A stretch of DNA of 64,000 nucleotides from Neolewinella xylanilytica (GTDB lineage: Bacteria; Bacteroidota; Bacteroidia; Chitinophagales; Saprospiraceae). Shown one piece after another: positions 16,751 to 25,510 of the stretch (the stretch's first letter is position 1; every line of letters starts with the position of its first letter). The notes under the pieces were generated by a model. The model worked only from the letters and a program-made list of their open reading frames with translations. It was not told where the DNA came from and made no database searches. The DNA lies in contig NZ_PTJC01000006.1 of assembly GCF_002934605.1 (NCBI RefSeq), forward strand, positions 620,001 to 684,000, written 5' to 3'. The position numbers and the translations under genes were made by a program.

Positions 16751-16844
16751 GTGGCAAAATTCCTGATTCGGATTGGGTATATCCCTTCAACCGACCGGGA
16801 TTAGATTAGCAGGGCATTTTATCCGAACAACGGCGGAGCGCTCG

Positions 16845-16852
16845 TAACTTTG
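16845..16852 (+). promoter_or_regulatory. -7 promoter element of the glycosyltransferase gene
   Basis: TAACTTTG matches the Bacteroidota consensus TAnnTTTG exactly. The transcript would start near 16858 and have a leader of about 100 nt before ATG 16962. A clear TTTG at -33 is not visible. Confidence 0.55.
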
Positions 16853-16961
16853 AGGAAGTAGCAGCGGATTGCCCGGTAGGGTAAGGCCCCGCCCATGCCG
16901 CTCCTTCACCGTGTCACCGTCCTCCCTATCCGACCAACAGTTTTTTACCTCTACCGCGAAA

Positions 16962-18113
16962 ATGATGATGAGGATTGCCGTTAATACGCGCTTTTTGCAA
17001 TCGGGGGAATTGGAGGGGATAGGCTATTTCACCCAGGAGGTATGTGAGCGGCTGCCCGACCTGCTCCCCGATGCCCGCTTTTTATTCTGTTTTGACCGCC
17101 CCTACGATCCCCGGTATACCCGCCATGAACGCGTGGAGGGGATGCGGGTATTTCCGCCCGCGCGGGATCCGATATTGTGGGATATGTGGTTCGAGTATTT
17201 TCTGCCGCGTGCCGCCAGAACCTGGCGGGCCGACGTGCTGCTGCATTTAGACGGATATTGTTCGCTCCGTACTTCCATTCCGCAGGTGATGGTCATTCAC
17301 GATATCGCGCACGTCCACTATCCCGCGGTAATCCCGAAACGGGTTTTTCGGTATTACCAGAAAAGGGTTCCCGCATTTCTCAAAAAAGCGGAACGGGTTA
17401 TTACGGTATCGGAATACATTAAACAAGACATCCTTCGAGAATATGGCTTGCCAGTCGATAAAATCGGGGTAGCGGGGAATGGAGTTAAAGCATTTTTTCT
17501 TCCCCTGAGTGCGGAAGAAAAGGCTGGGGTGCGTATGCGCTACAGCGGTGGGCGCCCGTACTTTTTTTACCTCGGAGCGGTGCATCCGCGCAAGAACGTC
17601 GAACGACTCATACAAGCCTATACCCGCTTCCGCGAGCTTGGCGGTGCCGATCATCCCCTGCTGCTTGGCGGTCGACTGGCCTGGCAGACGAAACGCGTGC
17701 GTATGGCCCATCGGACCAGTCCGTACAACGGAGATATTACCTTTTTGGGGTATCGCCCGGAGCGGGAGATCGCCGAACTGCTAGGTAGTTCGTTGGCGTT
17801 GGTCTATCCGAGCTTGAGTGAAGGGTTTGGAGTGCCTTTACTGGAAGCTATGCACGCCGAAGTACCCATCCTTACCAGCAACCGGACCAGCCTGCCCGAA
17901 GTGGGCGGGAGGGCGGCTTACTACGTCGATCCCGAAAACGTGGATGCTATTGCCGGTGGACTAATGGAAATCGCCGTCAATGCCGGGCTGCGGGAAAGGC
18001 TCGTCGAGGCGGGACGCGAGCGGCGAGGAGCGTACAGCTGGGACAATACCGCCAACACCATATCCGATGCGGTGAAGCAGCTGTATCCTTCCCAAAGGAT
18101 TTTAAAGCGGTAG
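16962..18113 (+). CDS. Glycosyltransferase family 4 (GT-B fold)
   Basis: The 383-residue protein starts MMMRIAVNTRFLQ, a typical opening strand, and has the acceptor-side segment QVMVIHDIAHVHYP. The C-terminal domain shows FYLGAVHPRKNVERLIQAY (nucleotide-sugar side) and the catalytic-region motif YPSLSEGFGVPLLEAM with the EX7E glutamates, followed by TSNRTSLPEVGG. These fit retaining GT4 enzymes such as mannosyltransferases of the WbaZ type. It works on the cytoplasmic face of the membrane, presumably in surface polysaccharide or lipid glycosylation. The three consecutive ATG codons at 16962, 16965 and 16968 make the exact start uncertain by two residues. Confidence 0.92.
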   Translation: MMMRIAVNTRFLQSGELEGIGYFTQEVCERLPDLLPDARFLFCFDRPYDPRYTRHERVEGMRVFPPARDPILWDMWFEYFLPRAARTWRADVLLHLDGYCSLRTSIPQVMVIHDIAHVHYPAVIPKRVFRYYQKRVPAFLKKAERVITVSEYIKQDILREYGLPVDKIGVAGNGVKAFFLPLSAEEKAGVRMRYSGGRPYFFYLGAVHPRKNVERLIQAYTRFRELGGADHPLLLGGRLAWQTKRVRMAHRTSPYNGDITFLGYRPEREIAELLGSSLALVYPSLSEGFGVPLLEAMHAEVPILTSNRTSLPEVGGRAAYYVDPENVDAIAGGLMEIAVNAGLRERLVEAGRERRGAYSWDNTANTISDAVKQLYPSQRILKR

Positions 18114-18195
18114 CCCGAAGCAAAGGTGGGGGCGGCCGGCTAATATTTTGTAACCTTGCGAACGGGGGCGTTCTAATACTAAGGCAAGACGGCAT

Positions 18196-19080
18196 ATGCA
18201 GGTAGTCATTTACAGTCAGGTGTTTAAGGAAACGGACCGGGAGCACGTGCAGGAGTTTTTCGATCTGCTGGCGGACGAAAACTTTTCGACCTATGTATAC
18301 GGTCCTTACTTGGAGCAGATTCGGCCCCACATCCGCTTCAAACGAGACGTCGGCGTTTTCGAAAGCCACCTCGATTTCCGGATCAAGAAATTCGATATGC
18401 TCATCACCCTGGGCGGTGACGGTACGATACTGAGTGCTATTCTGATGATTAAGGATAGCCAGATACCGGTACTGGGAATAAATCTCGGCCGCCTGGGATT
18501 TCTCGCCCGGGTCGAAAAGGCGAAAATGGCGGATGCCCTGCGCCAGTTAGCCAGGGGGCGCTTTGAAACGGAGAAGCGTGACATGCTGTACCTGGAAAGT
18601 AACCTTCCGGTATTCGGTGATACGCCCTACGGCCTAAACGACTTTACCTTGCTGAAGCGGGATACCAGTTCGATGATTACCATACATACCTACATCAACG
18701 GGGCATACCTCAATAGTTACTGGGCGGATGGAATCATCGTTTCCACGCCGACCGGTAGCACGGGCTATAGTCTAAGTTGCGGCGGTCCCATCATTTTTCC
18801 GGGGAGTGGCAATTTCGTCGTGACGCCGGTGGCTCCCCATAATCTGAATGTCCGCCCTATCGTGATTAGTGACGACGCCGTGATATCGTTTCAAATAGAG
18901 GGGAGGGCAGATAATTTCCTTTCTACCCTGGATAGCCGCTTCGAAACCGTGACCGCGGTACATGAACTGGCCGTTCGGAAAAATGATTTCGGCATTCATT
19001 TGGTTAAGCTGCCGGATATCACCTTCATGGATACCTTGCGCGGCAAGCTTAATTGGGGGGAAGATCGCCGCAATCATTAG
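18196..19080 (+). CDS. nadK: NAD kinase
   Basis: The 294-residue protein contains the diagnostic ATP/NAD kinase motifs: LITLGGDGTILSAI with GGDGT at residues 73-77, the glycine-rich NLGRLGFLA, ND(F)TLLKRDTSSMITI, and TPTGSTGYSLSCGGPI, followed by the beta-rich C-terminal domain with APHNLNVRPIVI. It phosphorylates NAD to NADP in the cytosol. Length and domain order are normal for the Bacteroidota enzyme. A TAACCTTG near-match to the -7 consensus lies at 18151-18158, 38 bp before the ATG. Confidence 0.96.
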   Translation: MQVVIYSQVFKETDREHVQEFFDLLADENFSTYVYGPYLEQIRPHIRFKRDVGVFESHLDFRIKKFDMLITLGGDGTILSAILMIKDSQIPVLGINLGRLGFLARVEKAKMADALRQLARGRFETEKRDMLYLESNLPVFGDTPYGLNDFTLLKRDTSSMITIHTYINGAYLNSYWADGIIVSTPTGSTGYSLSCGGPIIFPGSGNFVVTPVAPHNLNVRPIVISDDAVISFQIEGRADNFLSTLDSRFETVTAVHELAVRKNDFGIHLVKLPDITFMDTLRGKLNWGEDRRNH

Positions 19081-19438
19081 TGTACCTGAACGGGTAAAGG
19101 GGCAATATTCAACTGGCCAGAGCCGGCTAGCGAGACCGGTGCCCGGTCTTGAAGTTCGTTACCGTTTGCTCCCTGCCAGGCATCCTAATCGGAGTATAAA
19201 GCAATTTCGGGGGGCAATGATACTTATTACCGTGAATTAAAATTATATATTTAGCCCCGGGAACAAACTTTGCAAATAAATACTTGTATTTCTTAGTTCA
19301 GTACGCAGGACATTTCTATCGATTGAGTGCCTACTGACTACCGAAATTTTATTTATCTGCCTTGCTGGCAGCGGATTAGCCAGGCGGCTTTATTCAAACC
19401 AACCGCCGACGAAATCCATTCACTCAAATTATTATTAA
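19081..19438 (+). other. AT-rich intergenic region before the AT-hook/HhH gene
   Basis: About 360 bp without a gene. The first third is GC-rich and the rest markedly AT-rich (for example AATTAAAATTATATATTTAG near 19235). It presumably carries the promoter and a long leader of the next gene; TTTG occurs at 19269-19272, but I cannot find a matching TAnnTTTG at the right distance. Confidence 0.5.
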
Positions 19439-20185
19439 ATGGCAAGTTTAAAGAAAGAGCTTAAAGGCGTAATGGAACGCTTTGATGCCGCACAGGAAGC
19501 ATTTCTGGCCGATGCAAACAAGGCGAAAAAGCAAAAGAAGAAGTTCAAGAAGGCTAAGGCTAAAATCAAAAGCCTCGAGCAGCAAGTAGCCAGTCTGGAA
19601 CAAGAGCTGAAAGTGGCACGCGAAACCACAGAAACCGGGAACGCCCAGCCATCCACCGAGGGAAATACCCGCCGGGCCAAACGTTCGGAGAAGGCTCCCA
19701 AGAGCGCCAGCGCCCGCAAGGGACGGTCGAGTAAGTCCGAAACGGAGGCATCCCAAGTGGAGATCGCCGAAGCCGTGTCCGATGCCCCCGAGTCGGTGAG
19801 CGAAGCCGCCGCCGAAAAAGCTACTACTCCGAAACCCCGTCGGGGCCGTCCGCGGAAAAGCAGCGCTACCGCCGCCAAAGCGGGCGGGCGTAAAAAAGCA
19901 ACGGCTACGGCCAAGAGCACTACTGGCACCAAGACGAAGACCACGCGCCGCCGCGGCCGTCCGTCCACCAAACCGACCCCCAGTGTGCTGACCGAAATCA
20001 GTGGTGTGGGTGTTACCATGGCTAAGCATTTCGAAGAAGCCGGGGTTACGACGATCAATCAATTCTCGAAGCTATCCGACGATAAAATGAAGGAAGTCCT
20101 GGAGAAGTGTGGCCCCCGCTACCGGAACGCGGATAGTGAAAAGATGGAATCCTACCGGGAGAACGCCCGGGCGGCCATGAGCTAG
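19439..20185 (+). CDS. Predicted nucleoid-type protein: coiled coil, two AT-hooks, C-terminal helix-hairpin-helix
   Basis: The 248-residue protein has three parts. Residues 1-65 form a Lys-rich coiled coil (KQKKKFKKAKAKIKSLEQQV). Residues 66-180 are low-complexity, rich in Lys, Ala, Ser and Thr, and carry two AT-hook cores: PRRGRPRK (133-140) and RRRGRPS (170-176). Residues 183-248 form a helix-hairpin-helix domain (LTEISGVGVTMAKHFEEAG) with the GVG hairpin. AT-hooks bind the minor groove of AT-rich DNA and HhH domains bind DNA backbones, so the whole protein should be a DNA-binding, possibly oligomeric chromosomal protein, reminiscent of histone-H1-like bacterial proteins. It is monocistronic, with its own strong terminator. 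Confidence 0.8.
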   Translation: MASLKKELKGVMERFDAAQEAFLADANKAKKQKKKFKKAKAKIKSLEQQVASLEQELKVARETTETGNAQPSTEGNTRRAKRSEKAPKSASARKGRSSKSETEASQVEIAEAVSDAPESVSEAAAEKATTPKPRRGRPRKSSATAAKAGGRKKATATAKSTTGTKTKTTRRRGRPSTKPTPSVLTEISGVGVTMAKHFEEAGVTTINQFSKLSDDKMKEVLEKCGPRYRNADSEKMESYRENARAAMS

Positions 20186-20210
20186 CCGAGAGCCGCCTCC
20201 TTTCAAAAAG

Positions 20211-20242
20211 AAAACCGCCATTCCGAAGGGAATGGCGGTTTT
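20211..20242. terminator. Bidirectional Rho-independent terminator between the HhH gene and sodA
   Basis: A perfect 14-bp stem (20211-20224 with 20229-20242, AAAACCGCCATTCC) encloses the tetraloop GAAG. It ends in a T run on the plus strand and is preceded by an A run, so it can stop transcription from both convergent genes. Confidence 0.95.
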
Positions 20243-20267
20243 TTAATGCCCTGGATGTAAGAGGGAA

Positions 20268-20873
20268 TTACTTCGCGGCTTGGTAACGGCGGTTTACTTC
20301 CTCCCAGTTGACCAGATTAAAGAACGCGTCCACGTAGTCGGTGCGGCGGTTCTGATAATTCAGGTAGTAGGCATGTTCCCAGACGTCGATGCCCAGGATG
20401 GGGGTGCCTTTTTCGTCGACTACGTCCATTAGCGGATTGTCCTGATTCGCCGTAGCGGTGACGGCCAGTTCGCCGTTATTCTTGACGATGAGCCAGGCCC
20501 ATCCGGAGCCGAACTGTCCGGCGGCGGCGGTAGAGAACTTTTCCTTGAACGAATCGTAGCTTCCGAAGGCTTTGTTGATGGCGTCGCTTAGTGCGCCACT
20601 GGGCTTTCCACCGCCGTTCGGGCTGAGGATGGTCCAGAACAAATTGTGGTTGTAGTAGCCCCCACCGTTGTTGCGGACTCCGGCACCGGCGGATCCGACC
20701 TTGGCGAGAATTTCCTCGATCTTCTTGTCGGCCATATCGGTACCTTCCAGCGCGGCATTCAATTTCGTGGTGTATCCCGCGTGGTGCTTGTCGTGGTGGA
20801 TTTCCATTGTACGGGCATCGATGTGAGGTTCCAGTGCATTGGAGGCGTAGGGGAGGTCGGGTAACGTAAACAT
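20268..20873 (-). CDS. sodA: Superoxide dismutase, Fe/Mn family (Mn-like)
   Basis: The 201-residue protein carries the metal ligands: His26 in [12 protein letters not shown], a second His in [11 protein letters not shown], and Asp and His in [18 protein letters not shown]. The segment [13 protein letters not shown] with [11 protein letters not shown] places Gln in the second coordination sphere as in E. coli MnSOD, so manganese or cambialistic use is more likely than strict iron use; metal choice is not certain. It converts superoxide to oxygen and hydrogen peroxide. No signal peptide, so cytosolic. It stands alone, convergent with the HhH gene. Confidence 0.96.
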   Translation of the reverse strand: MFTLPDLPYASNALEPHIDARTMEIHHDKHHAGYTTKLNAALEGTDMADKKIEEILAKVGSAGAGVRNNGGGYYNHNLFWTILSPNGGGKPSGALSDAINKAFGSYDSFKEKFSTAAAGQFGSGWAWLIVKNNGELAVTATANQDNPLMDVVDEKGTPILGIDVWEHAYYLNYQNRRTDYVDAFFNLVNWEEVNRRYQAAK

Positions 20874-21278
20874 AGTGTGGTATTAAATTAATTAAATAAA
20901 TGGCCCCATTTTAGGGACGGACGTTCACCGGGAACGTCTTGCTTTGAGAACGTGATAAGGTGGTCAGGGTTGACTATCCGTAGCAGGATCCGGGGCGGGC
21001 GTTTGATCTCCTGTTCTTTGCGGGAACACCTAGGATTGGGGGGCGTAACCCAATCCACCTAGCCGACGCTTAGGTGTCGGTTACGTTTCGGTTCGCGGCG
21101 ACTGCCTGGCAGGGCCTTGGGAGGAAGGTAGCGGCGGCCGAAATCTTCACAGCGGAGCCGAAGGCGATCACCGAAGCTAAATCGCTTCGTGCCGGGTGTA
21201 CCCGGCAGCGTACTGTGGAGTGGCCAGCCGCTCGGATGAATAATACTGCGGTACCAATGATTTCCCGGCGTGATGAAG

Positions 21279-21356
21279 CTATATCGTGAACAGAAAGTAG
21301 AGGACGAGGTAGGTCAACGTCACCCAGAATCCCATTCTGATAAAATCGCGCTTCAT
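21279..21356 (-). CDS. Candidate 25-residue single-helix membrane protein
   Basis: A start-to-stop reading gives MKRDFIRMGFWVTLTYLVLY plus five more hydrophobic residues (FLFTI). The layout is that of a genuine mini-membrane protein: a short basic cytoplasmic N-terminus and one helix of about 17 residues. It is isolated in a long intergenic region. There is no comparative support, so it could be chance; similar tiny subunits accompany respiratory oxidases or transporters elsewhere. Confidence 0.35.
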   Translation of the reverse strand: MKRDFIRMGFWVTLTYLVLYFLFTI

Positions 21357-21495
21357 GCTATTCGTTATTGCTGGTATCGACAACACCAGTTACGTTTTGA
21401 AACCAGGCGGGAGGTAGGCAGGTTCGGCCGCGATCCTCGCTCAAACCCCGAATTATCTTCCCGGGGGTGGTAACCGGGGAGATTCCCAGGCTCCG

Positions 21496-21503
21496 TACCT
21501 TTG
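21496..21503 (+). promoter_or_regulatory. -7 promoter element of the DUF3536 gene, nearly leaderless
   Basis: TACCTTTG is a perfect TAnnTTTG and ends five bases before ATG 21509. Transcription would start at or next to the start codon. This also argues for ATG 21509 over the upstream GTG 21467, which would precede the promoter box. Confidence 0.65.
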
Positions 21504-21508
21504 ATCCT

Positions 21509-23953
21509 ATGGCTTCCCCAACAACTAAATACATCTGCATTCACGGTCACTTCTACCAGCCCCCACGGGAAAACGCCTGGCTCGAAACGATCGAGATCCA
21601 GGATAGCGCGGCTCCCTACCACGACTGGAACGAGCGGATCAATGAGGAATGCTATGCCCCGAACGCCACCGCGCGGGTGCTGAACAACGAGCAGTTGATA
21701 CAGGATATCTCGAACAACTACGCCCGCATCAGCTGGAACATGGGTCCCACGCTGTTATCCTGGCTGGAGGAACACGATCCTGCCACCTACCGGAGGGTAC
21801 TCGATGCCGACCAGGCTAGTCAGCGGATGTTCGGGGGGCACGGCTCGGCCCTGGCCCAGAGCTACAATCACATTATCATGCCGCTGGCGAATGCCCGCGA
21901 TCAGCAGACGCAGATCAAGTGGGGGATCGCCGATTTCGAGCACCGCTTCGGTCGGGCACCGGAAGGAATGTGGCTGGCCGAAACCGCCGTGAGTACCGAT
22001 GTGTTGGAGGCCCTGGTCGACAACGGAATTACCTATACCGTTCTGGCCCCGCGCCAGTGTAAAGCCATCCGTCCGACGTCAGCCGGTGAATGGCGGGAAG
22101 TGAATGGCGGCGTCGATCCCCGCCGGGCCTATAGCTGTAGGTTGCCGAGTGGGCGAACCATCTCCCTCTTCTTTTACGACGGTAACGTTGCCAAAGCCGT
22201 AGCCTTCGAAGGCTTACTGAACGACGGTCGGTTTCTCGCGGATAAGCTGATGAATAGCCTCGATGCCAGCGACGAGGTTCAGCTAGCTCACATTGCGACG
22301 GACGGCGAGAGCTATGGCCACCACCACGCGAAAGGAGAAATGGCCCTCGCTGCCTGCCTGGATGCCATCGACCGCAATCCCGATTTCCGCCTGACGAACT
22401 ACGGGGAATTCCTCGAGCTCCACCCGCCAAGCTGGGAGGCGACCATCCACGAAAACAGTTCCTGGTCCTGCGTACACGGGGTAGAACGGTGGCGTAGCGA
22501 CTGCGGCTGCGAAACCGGTGGCGGGCCGGGCTGGCACCAACGCTGGCGCGCACCGTTGCGGGACGCCCTGGACGAGGTGCGCGACCGGCTGATCAAGGTA
22601 TTCGAACGGGAAGCGGGTGAGCTCTTTACCGACTGCTGGGAAGTCCGGGACGCATACATTCGCCTCGTACTCGACCGGTCTCCCGGCCGCTCCGAAGCCT
22701 TCCTCAGCGACTGGTCCGTGAGCAGCACCATTACCCCCGAGCGCAAGATTCGCATGCTGCGCTTGCTGGAAATGCAGCGCCACGCCATGTTGATGTACAC
22801 CAGTTGTGCCTGGTTCTTCAATGAGGTTACCGGTATTGAAACGCTACAGGTACTGCAGTACGCCAACCGGGCCATCCACCTCTGCGAAGTACTTACCGGA
22901 ACGAACTATCACCCCGATTTTCTGGCACGGCTGGAAAAGGTGGAAAGCAACGTCCATCCGAACGCCGCCGTGGCCTACCGCGATAGCGTCATGCCGGCGC
23001 GCATCGGCCTGGTCCGGGTAGGCATGCACTTTGCCGCGTCCAGCGTTTTTGAAGAGCGCCCGGAGGAGTTGAAGCTCTTCAACTACCGCAGTCAGATCCA
23101 CGATCTGAAACAACTGCGCGCGGGCGTGTTCCGACTGAGCATCGGGCGAATGACGATCATGTCCGGCATTACCAACAGTTACTCGAAGTTCAGTTTCGCG
23201 GTGCTCTACCTCGGGCAGCAGACCATGATCGGGGAGATTCGCCAGGATATGGACAAGGCGGACTACCAGGCCGTCTTACCCGAGCTGGAGGAGCAATTTC
23301 GGGTAGGCCACGTAACGGAGGTCATCAATCTCATGAAGGACCACTTCGGCGGGCAAAGCTTTTCCATCTGGCACCTTTTCCGCGACGAGAAGCGGAAGAT
23401 CCTGCTGGAGATGACCGACCGCACCCTCCGGATCGCCTCGAAGAGTTTCTCCGACGTGTACTACACCAATTACCAGTTGATGAGTACCATGCGGGTGAAC
23501 GACCTGCCGCTGCCGGACAGCTACCTGGCCGCCATTAACTTCACCATGCACCGCAGGCTGTTTGACCTGCTTAGCGGACCCTGCACACCCGATGTCTCCA
23601 GGTTGCACCGGATCGTAACGGAGTTCATTCACTGGCACCACGACTGGAAGGACACGGCCCGCCTGCACAACGCCGCCGAACACTACGTGCATACCCTGGT
23701 TGCCCAGGCGTTTCACGAGCCGGATCTCTGGTCGTGGGGGCTGGAGGTCGTCACCTCCCTACGAACCATGAAACTGACGCCCAACTTCTACCGGGCCCAA
23801 ACCGTGTTCTTGGAAGAATGGTCCGCCACCTACGCTGCCGCCCTCACCGCTGATCAGTTGGAAAACGGACTGAGCGTGGCGCGGGAGCTGGAACTTCTGG
23901 TAGGTTCCATAAAGAATGAGGCACCGGAGGCGGAAGCGGTGGTTAACCCTTAG
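21509..23953 (+). CDS. DUF3536 / GH57-like domain protein
   Basis: The 814-residue protein opens with YICIHGHFYQPPRENAWLE, the HxHxYQP motif of glycoside hydrolase family 57 and related polysaccharide deacetylase-fold enzymes, followed by GPTLLSWLE and ISWNMGPT. The first 330 residues form the (beta/alpha)7-type catalytic domain, with EGMWLAETAVSTDVLEAL and HIATDGESYGHHHAKGEMAL; Glu in MWLAE and Asp in ATDGE are where the GH57 nucleophile and acid would lie. The rest is the DUF3536 region, long and helical. GH57 enzymes act on alpha-glucans. There is no signal peptide, so a cytosolic glycogen-type substrate is plausible, but this subgroup has not been characterised to my knowledge. Confidence 0.88.
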   Translation: MASPTTKYICIHGHFYQPPRENAWLETIEIQDSAAPYHDWNERINEECYAPNATARVLNNEQLIQDISNNYARISWNMGPTLLSWLEEHDPATYRRVLDADQASQRMFGGHGSALAQSYNHIIMPLANARDQQTQIKWGIADFEHRFGRAPEGMWLAETAVSTDVLEALVDNGITYTVLAPRQCKAIRPTSAGEWREVNGGVDPRRAYSCRLPSGRTISLFFYDGNVAKAVAFEGLLNDGRFLADKLMNSLDASDEVQLAHIATDGESYGHHHAKGEMALAACLDAIDRNPDFRLTNYGEFLELHPPSWEATIHENSSWSCVHGVERWRSDCGCETGGGPGWHQRWRAPLRDALDEVRDRLIKVFEREAGELFTDCWEVRDAYIRLVLDRSPGRSEAFLSDWSVSSTITPERKIRMLRLLEMQRHAMLMYTSCAWFFNEVTGIETLQVLQYANRAIHLCEVLTGTNYHPDFLARLEKVESNVHPNAAVAYRDSVMPARIGLVRVGMHFAASSVFEERPEELKLFNYRSQIHDLKQLRAGVFRLSIGRMTIMSGITNSYSKFSFAVLYLGQQTMIGEIRQDMDKADYQAVLPELEEQFRVGHVTEVINLMKDHFGGQSFSIWHLFRDEKRKILLEMTDRTLRIASKSFSDVYYTNYQLMSTMRVNDLPLPDSYLAAINFTMHRRLFDLLSGPCTPDVSRLHRIVTEFIHWHHDWKDTARLHNAAEHYVHTLVAQAFHEPDLWSWGLEVVTSLRTMKLTPNFYRAQTVFLEEWSATYAAALTADQLENGLSVARELELLVGSIKNEAPEAEAVVNP

Positions 23954-24108
23954 AGACGGCCAATGTAGGGGGGCTTCCGCTTACGGTTATGGGATATACC
24001 ACCCCGATGAATGGCGGTCAATTCGCCTGCGGCACGTAGTCGGACCGGGTAAGTGATATATTACCGACCTATTCGGCACGAATTTGCCGGCTTGTACAAC
24101 GCTCCTAT

Positions 24109-24912
24109 ATGCTACCCCTTACGAACGACCTAGTATTTTTTGACCTCGAGGCCACCGGGCTGAATGTGATCACCGACCGCATCGTCCAGATTGCCATGAT
24201 CAAACTGTTCGCCGACGGTCGGGAGGCGCAGGAGCTGGAAATGAAAATCGACCCAACGGTACCGGTGAGCGCCGAGGCGGCCGCCATCCACGGGCTTACG
24301 AACGAGGCCCTGAAGGGAGAGCCGACCTTCCCATCCGTTGCCAAAACGCTGTTCGACTTCATCGGAGACGCCGACTTGGCCGGTTACAATTCCAATCGGT
24401 ACGACGTTCCCCTGCTGCAGGAAGAATTCTTCCGGGCCGGATTCTATTTGGATACCAGCAGTCGCCGACTGATCGATGCCCAGCACATTTTCTACCAGAT
24501 GGAACCCCGCACGCTCACCGCGGCCCTGAAATTTTACGCCGGTAAGGAAATGACGGGAGCCCACGATGCACTGGCCGACGTGCGGGCTACCGTGGACGTA
24601 TTCAAAGGCCAGCTCGAACGCTACGCCGGCACGTCGTTCAACAAGGAAGACGGCACCGAAATCACGCCCTTTTCGGATATGGATGCCATTGCGGACTTCT
24701 GTAAAGACGATCGATTCCTGGACGCCACCCGCCGGTTAAAGCGCGGACCCGACGGTCAGCCCCTATTCAACTTCGGAAAGCACGCGGGCAAAGCGGTCGC
24801 CGACGTATTCGAGCGCGAACCCAGTTACCTGAAGTGGATTCTGGATAAGGATTTCAGCACGGAGGTAAAAGCGCTGGTTCGGGCGATCGACGAGCAACGT
24901 AGAAAGCGGTAA
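24109..24912 (+). CDS. DnaQ-like 3'-5' exonuclease with a C-terminal extension
   Basis: The 267-residue protein has the three exonuclease motifs of the DEDDh type: FFDLEATGLNV (Asp12, Glu14), GYNSNRYDVPLLQEEF, and HDALADVRAT near residue 155. After about 175 residues comes a second small region, FNFGKHAGKAVADVFEREPSYLKWIL, that resembles the DUF3820-type tail seen on other bacterial exonucleases. It probably processes DNA or RNA ends during repair or turnover, acting in the cytoplasm. It is not a clear DNA polymerase III epsilon subunit, since no clamp-binding motif is visible. The start ATG 24109 follows a 155-bp gap. Confidence 0.9.
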   Translation: MLPLTNDLVFFDLEATGLNVITDRIVQIAMIKLFADGREAQELEMKIDPTVPVSAEAAAIHGLTNEALKGEPTFPSVAKTLFDFIGDADLAGYNSNRYDVPLLQEEFFRAGFYLDTSSRRLIDAQHIFYQMEPRTLTAALKFYAGKEMTGAHDALADVRATVDVFKGQLERYAGTSFNKEDGTEITPFSDMDAIADFCKDDRFLDATRRLKRGPDGQPLFNFGKHAGKAVADVFEREPSYLKWILDKDFSTEVKALVRAIDEQRRKR

Positions 24913-24971
24913 CAGCCGGCGCGGCGCGGCACGGCTAGCTGCAGAAAAAAGGTGCAGGGGCCCGGGGGCGG

Positions 24972-25184
24972 CTAGTTTTCCTTATCGAAACCGGAACCGT
25001 GACCATAGCCGCCTTTGCTCTGGTCCACGTGTTTAAGGTCGTCGTCGTCATCATCGTCCTTGGAGACATCCTTTTTGGGTGTGGACGACGGCTTTTTGTC
25101 CTTACCTCCACCGTCTGCGAGCACCGGGCCATGGGTTTTGGCATCGAAGAAGCGGTAATGGGAGGGCTTTCGGTTGAAATGCAT
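24972..25184 (-). CDS. Small highly charged hypothetical protein
   Basis: From ATG 25184 the frame gives 70 residues: MHFNRKPSHYRFFDAK, then a Lys-rich stretch (GGGKDKKPSSTPKKDVSK), seven consecutive Asp, and a Gly/His-rich end (QSKGGYGHGSGFDKEN). It has no hydrophobic core, so it is probably disordered. A longer in-frame start (25286) would only add arginine-rich sequence without support. I do not recognise the family. It is convergent with the exonuclease. Base composition and the coherent N-terminus favour a real gene, but this is not certain. Confidence 0.5.
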   Translation of the reverse strand: MHFNRKPSHYRFFDAKTHGPVLADGGGKDKKPSSTPKKDVSKDDDDDDDLKHVDQSKGGYGHGSGFDKEN

Positions 25185-25402
25185 GGTCGAGGGGCTTTGG
25201 TGTTCCCCCTTAACCGGGATTGCCGATAGCAGGTTCGCTCGGCTTCTCGCGAGGTTCCTTGCACCCGCGCTCCGTCGCCAGGACAATTCGGTGGTAGGGT
25301 AGGCGGGTAGTACGCTGCGGAATAGCGATCAGCGAACTACCCGGCTGGCGAAGGCCGGTAACTTCCGACCTAATTGAAGACGAAGCGATCAACTACCGTG
25401 CT

Positions 25403-25419
25403 AAAAAACGGCGAAGCCG
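25403..25419 (-). terminator. Probable terminator of tRNA-Ile
   Basis: On the minus strand a four-base-pair stem (CGGC/GCCG) with a three-base loop is followed by six T residues, directly after the tRNA 3' end. The stem is short, so this is a moderate call. Confidence 0.45.
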
Positions 25420-25428
25420 GTACAAAAG

Positions 25429-25501
<73 letters not shown>

Positions 25502-25510
25502 GAAGCGGCG

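Larger units (their letters stand above)
20874..21508. other. Intergenic region between sodA and the DUF3536 gene
   Basis: About 635 bp. The first 30 bp are AT-rich and should hold the sodA promoter. The middle (about 21060-21250) has no coherent protein in any frame. A 25-codon candidate membrane peptide is on the minus strand at 21279-21356, and the DUF3536 promoter is at the end. No RNA gene is recognisable. Confidence 0.5.
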
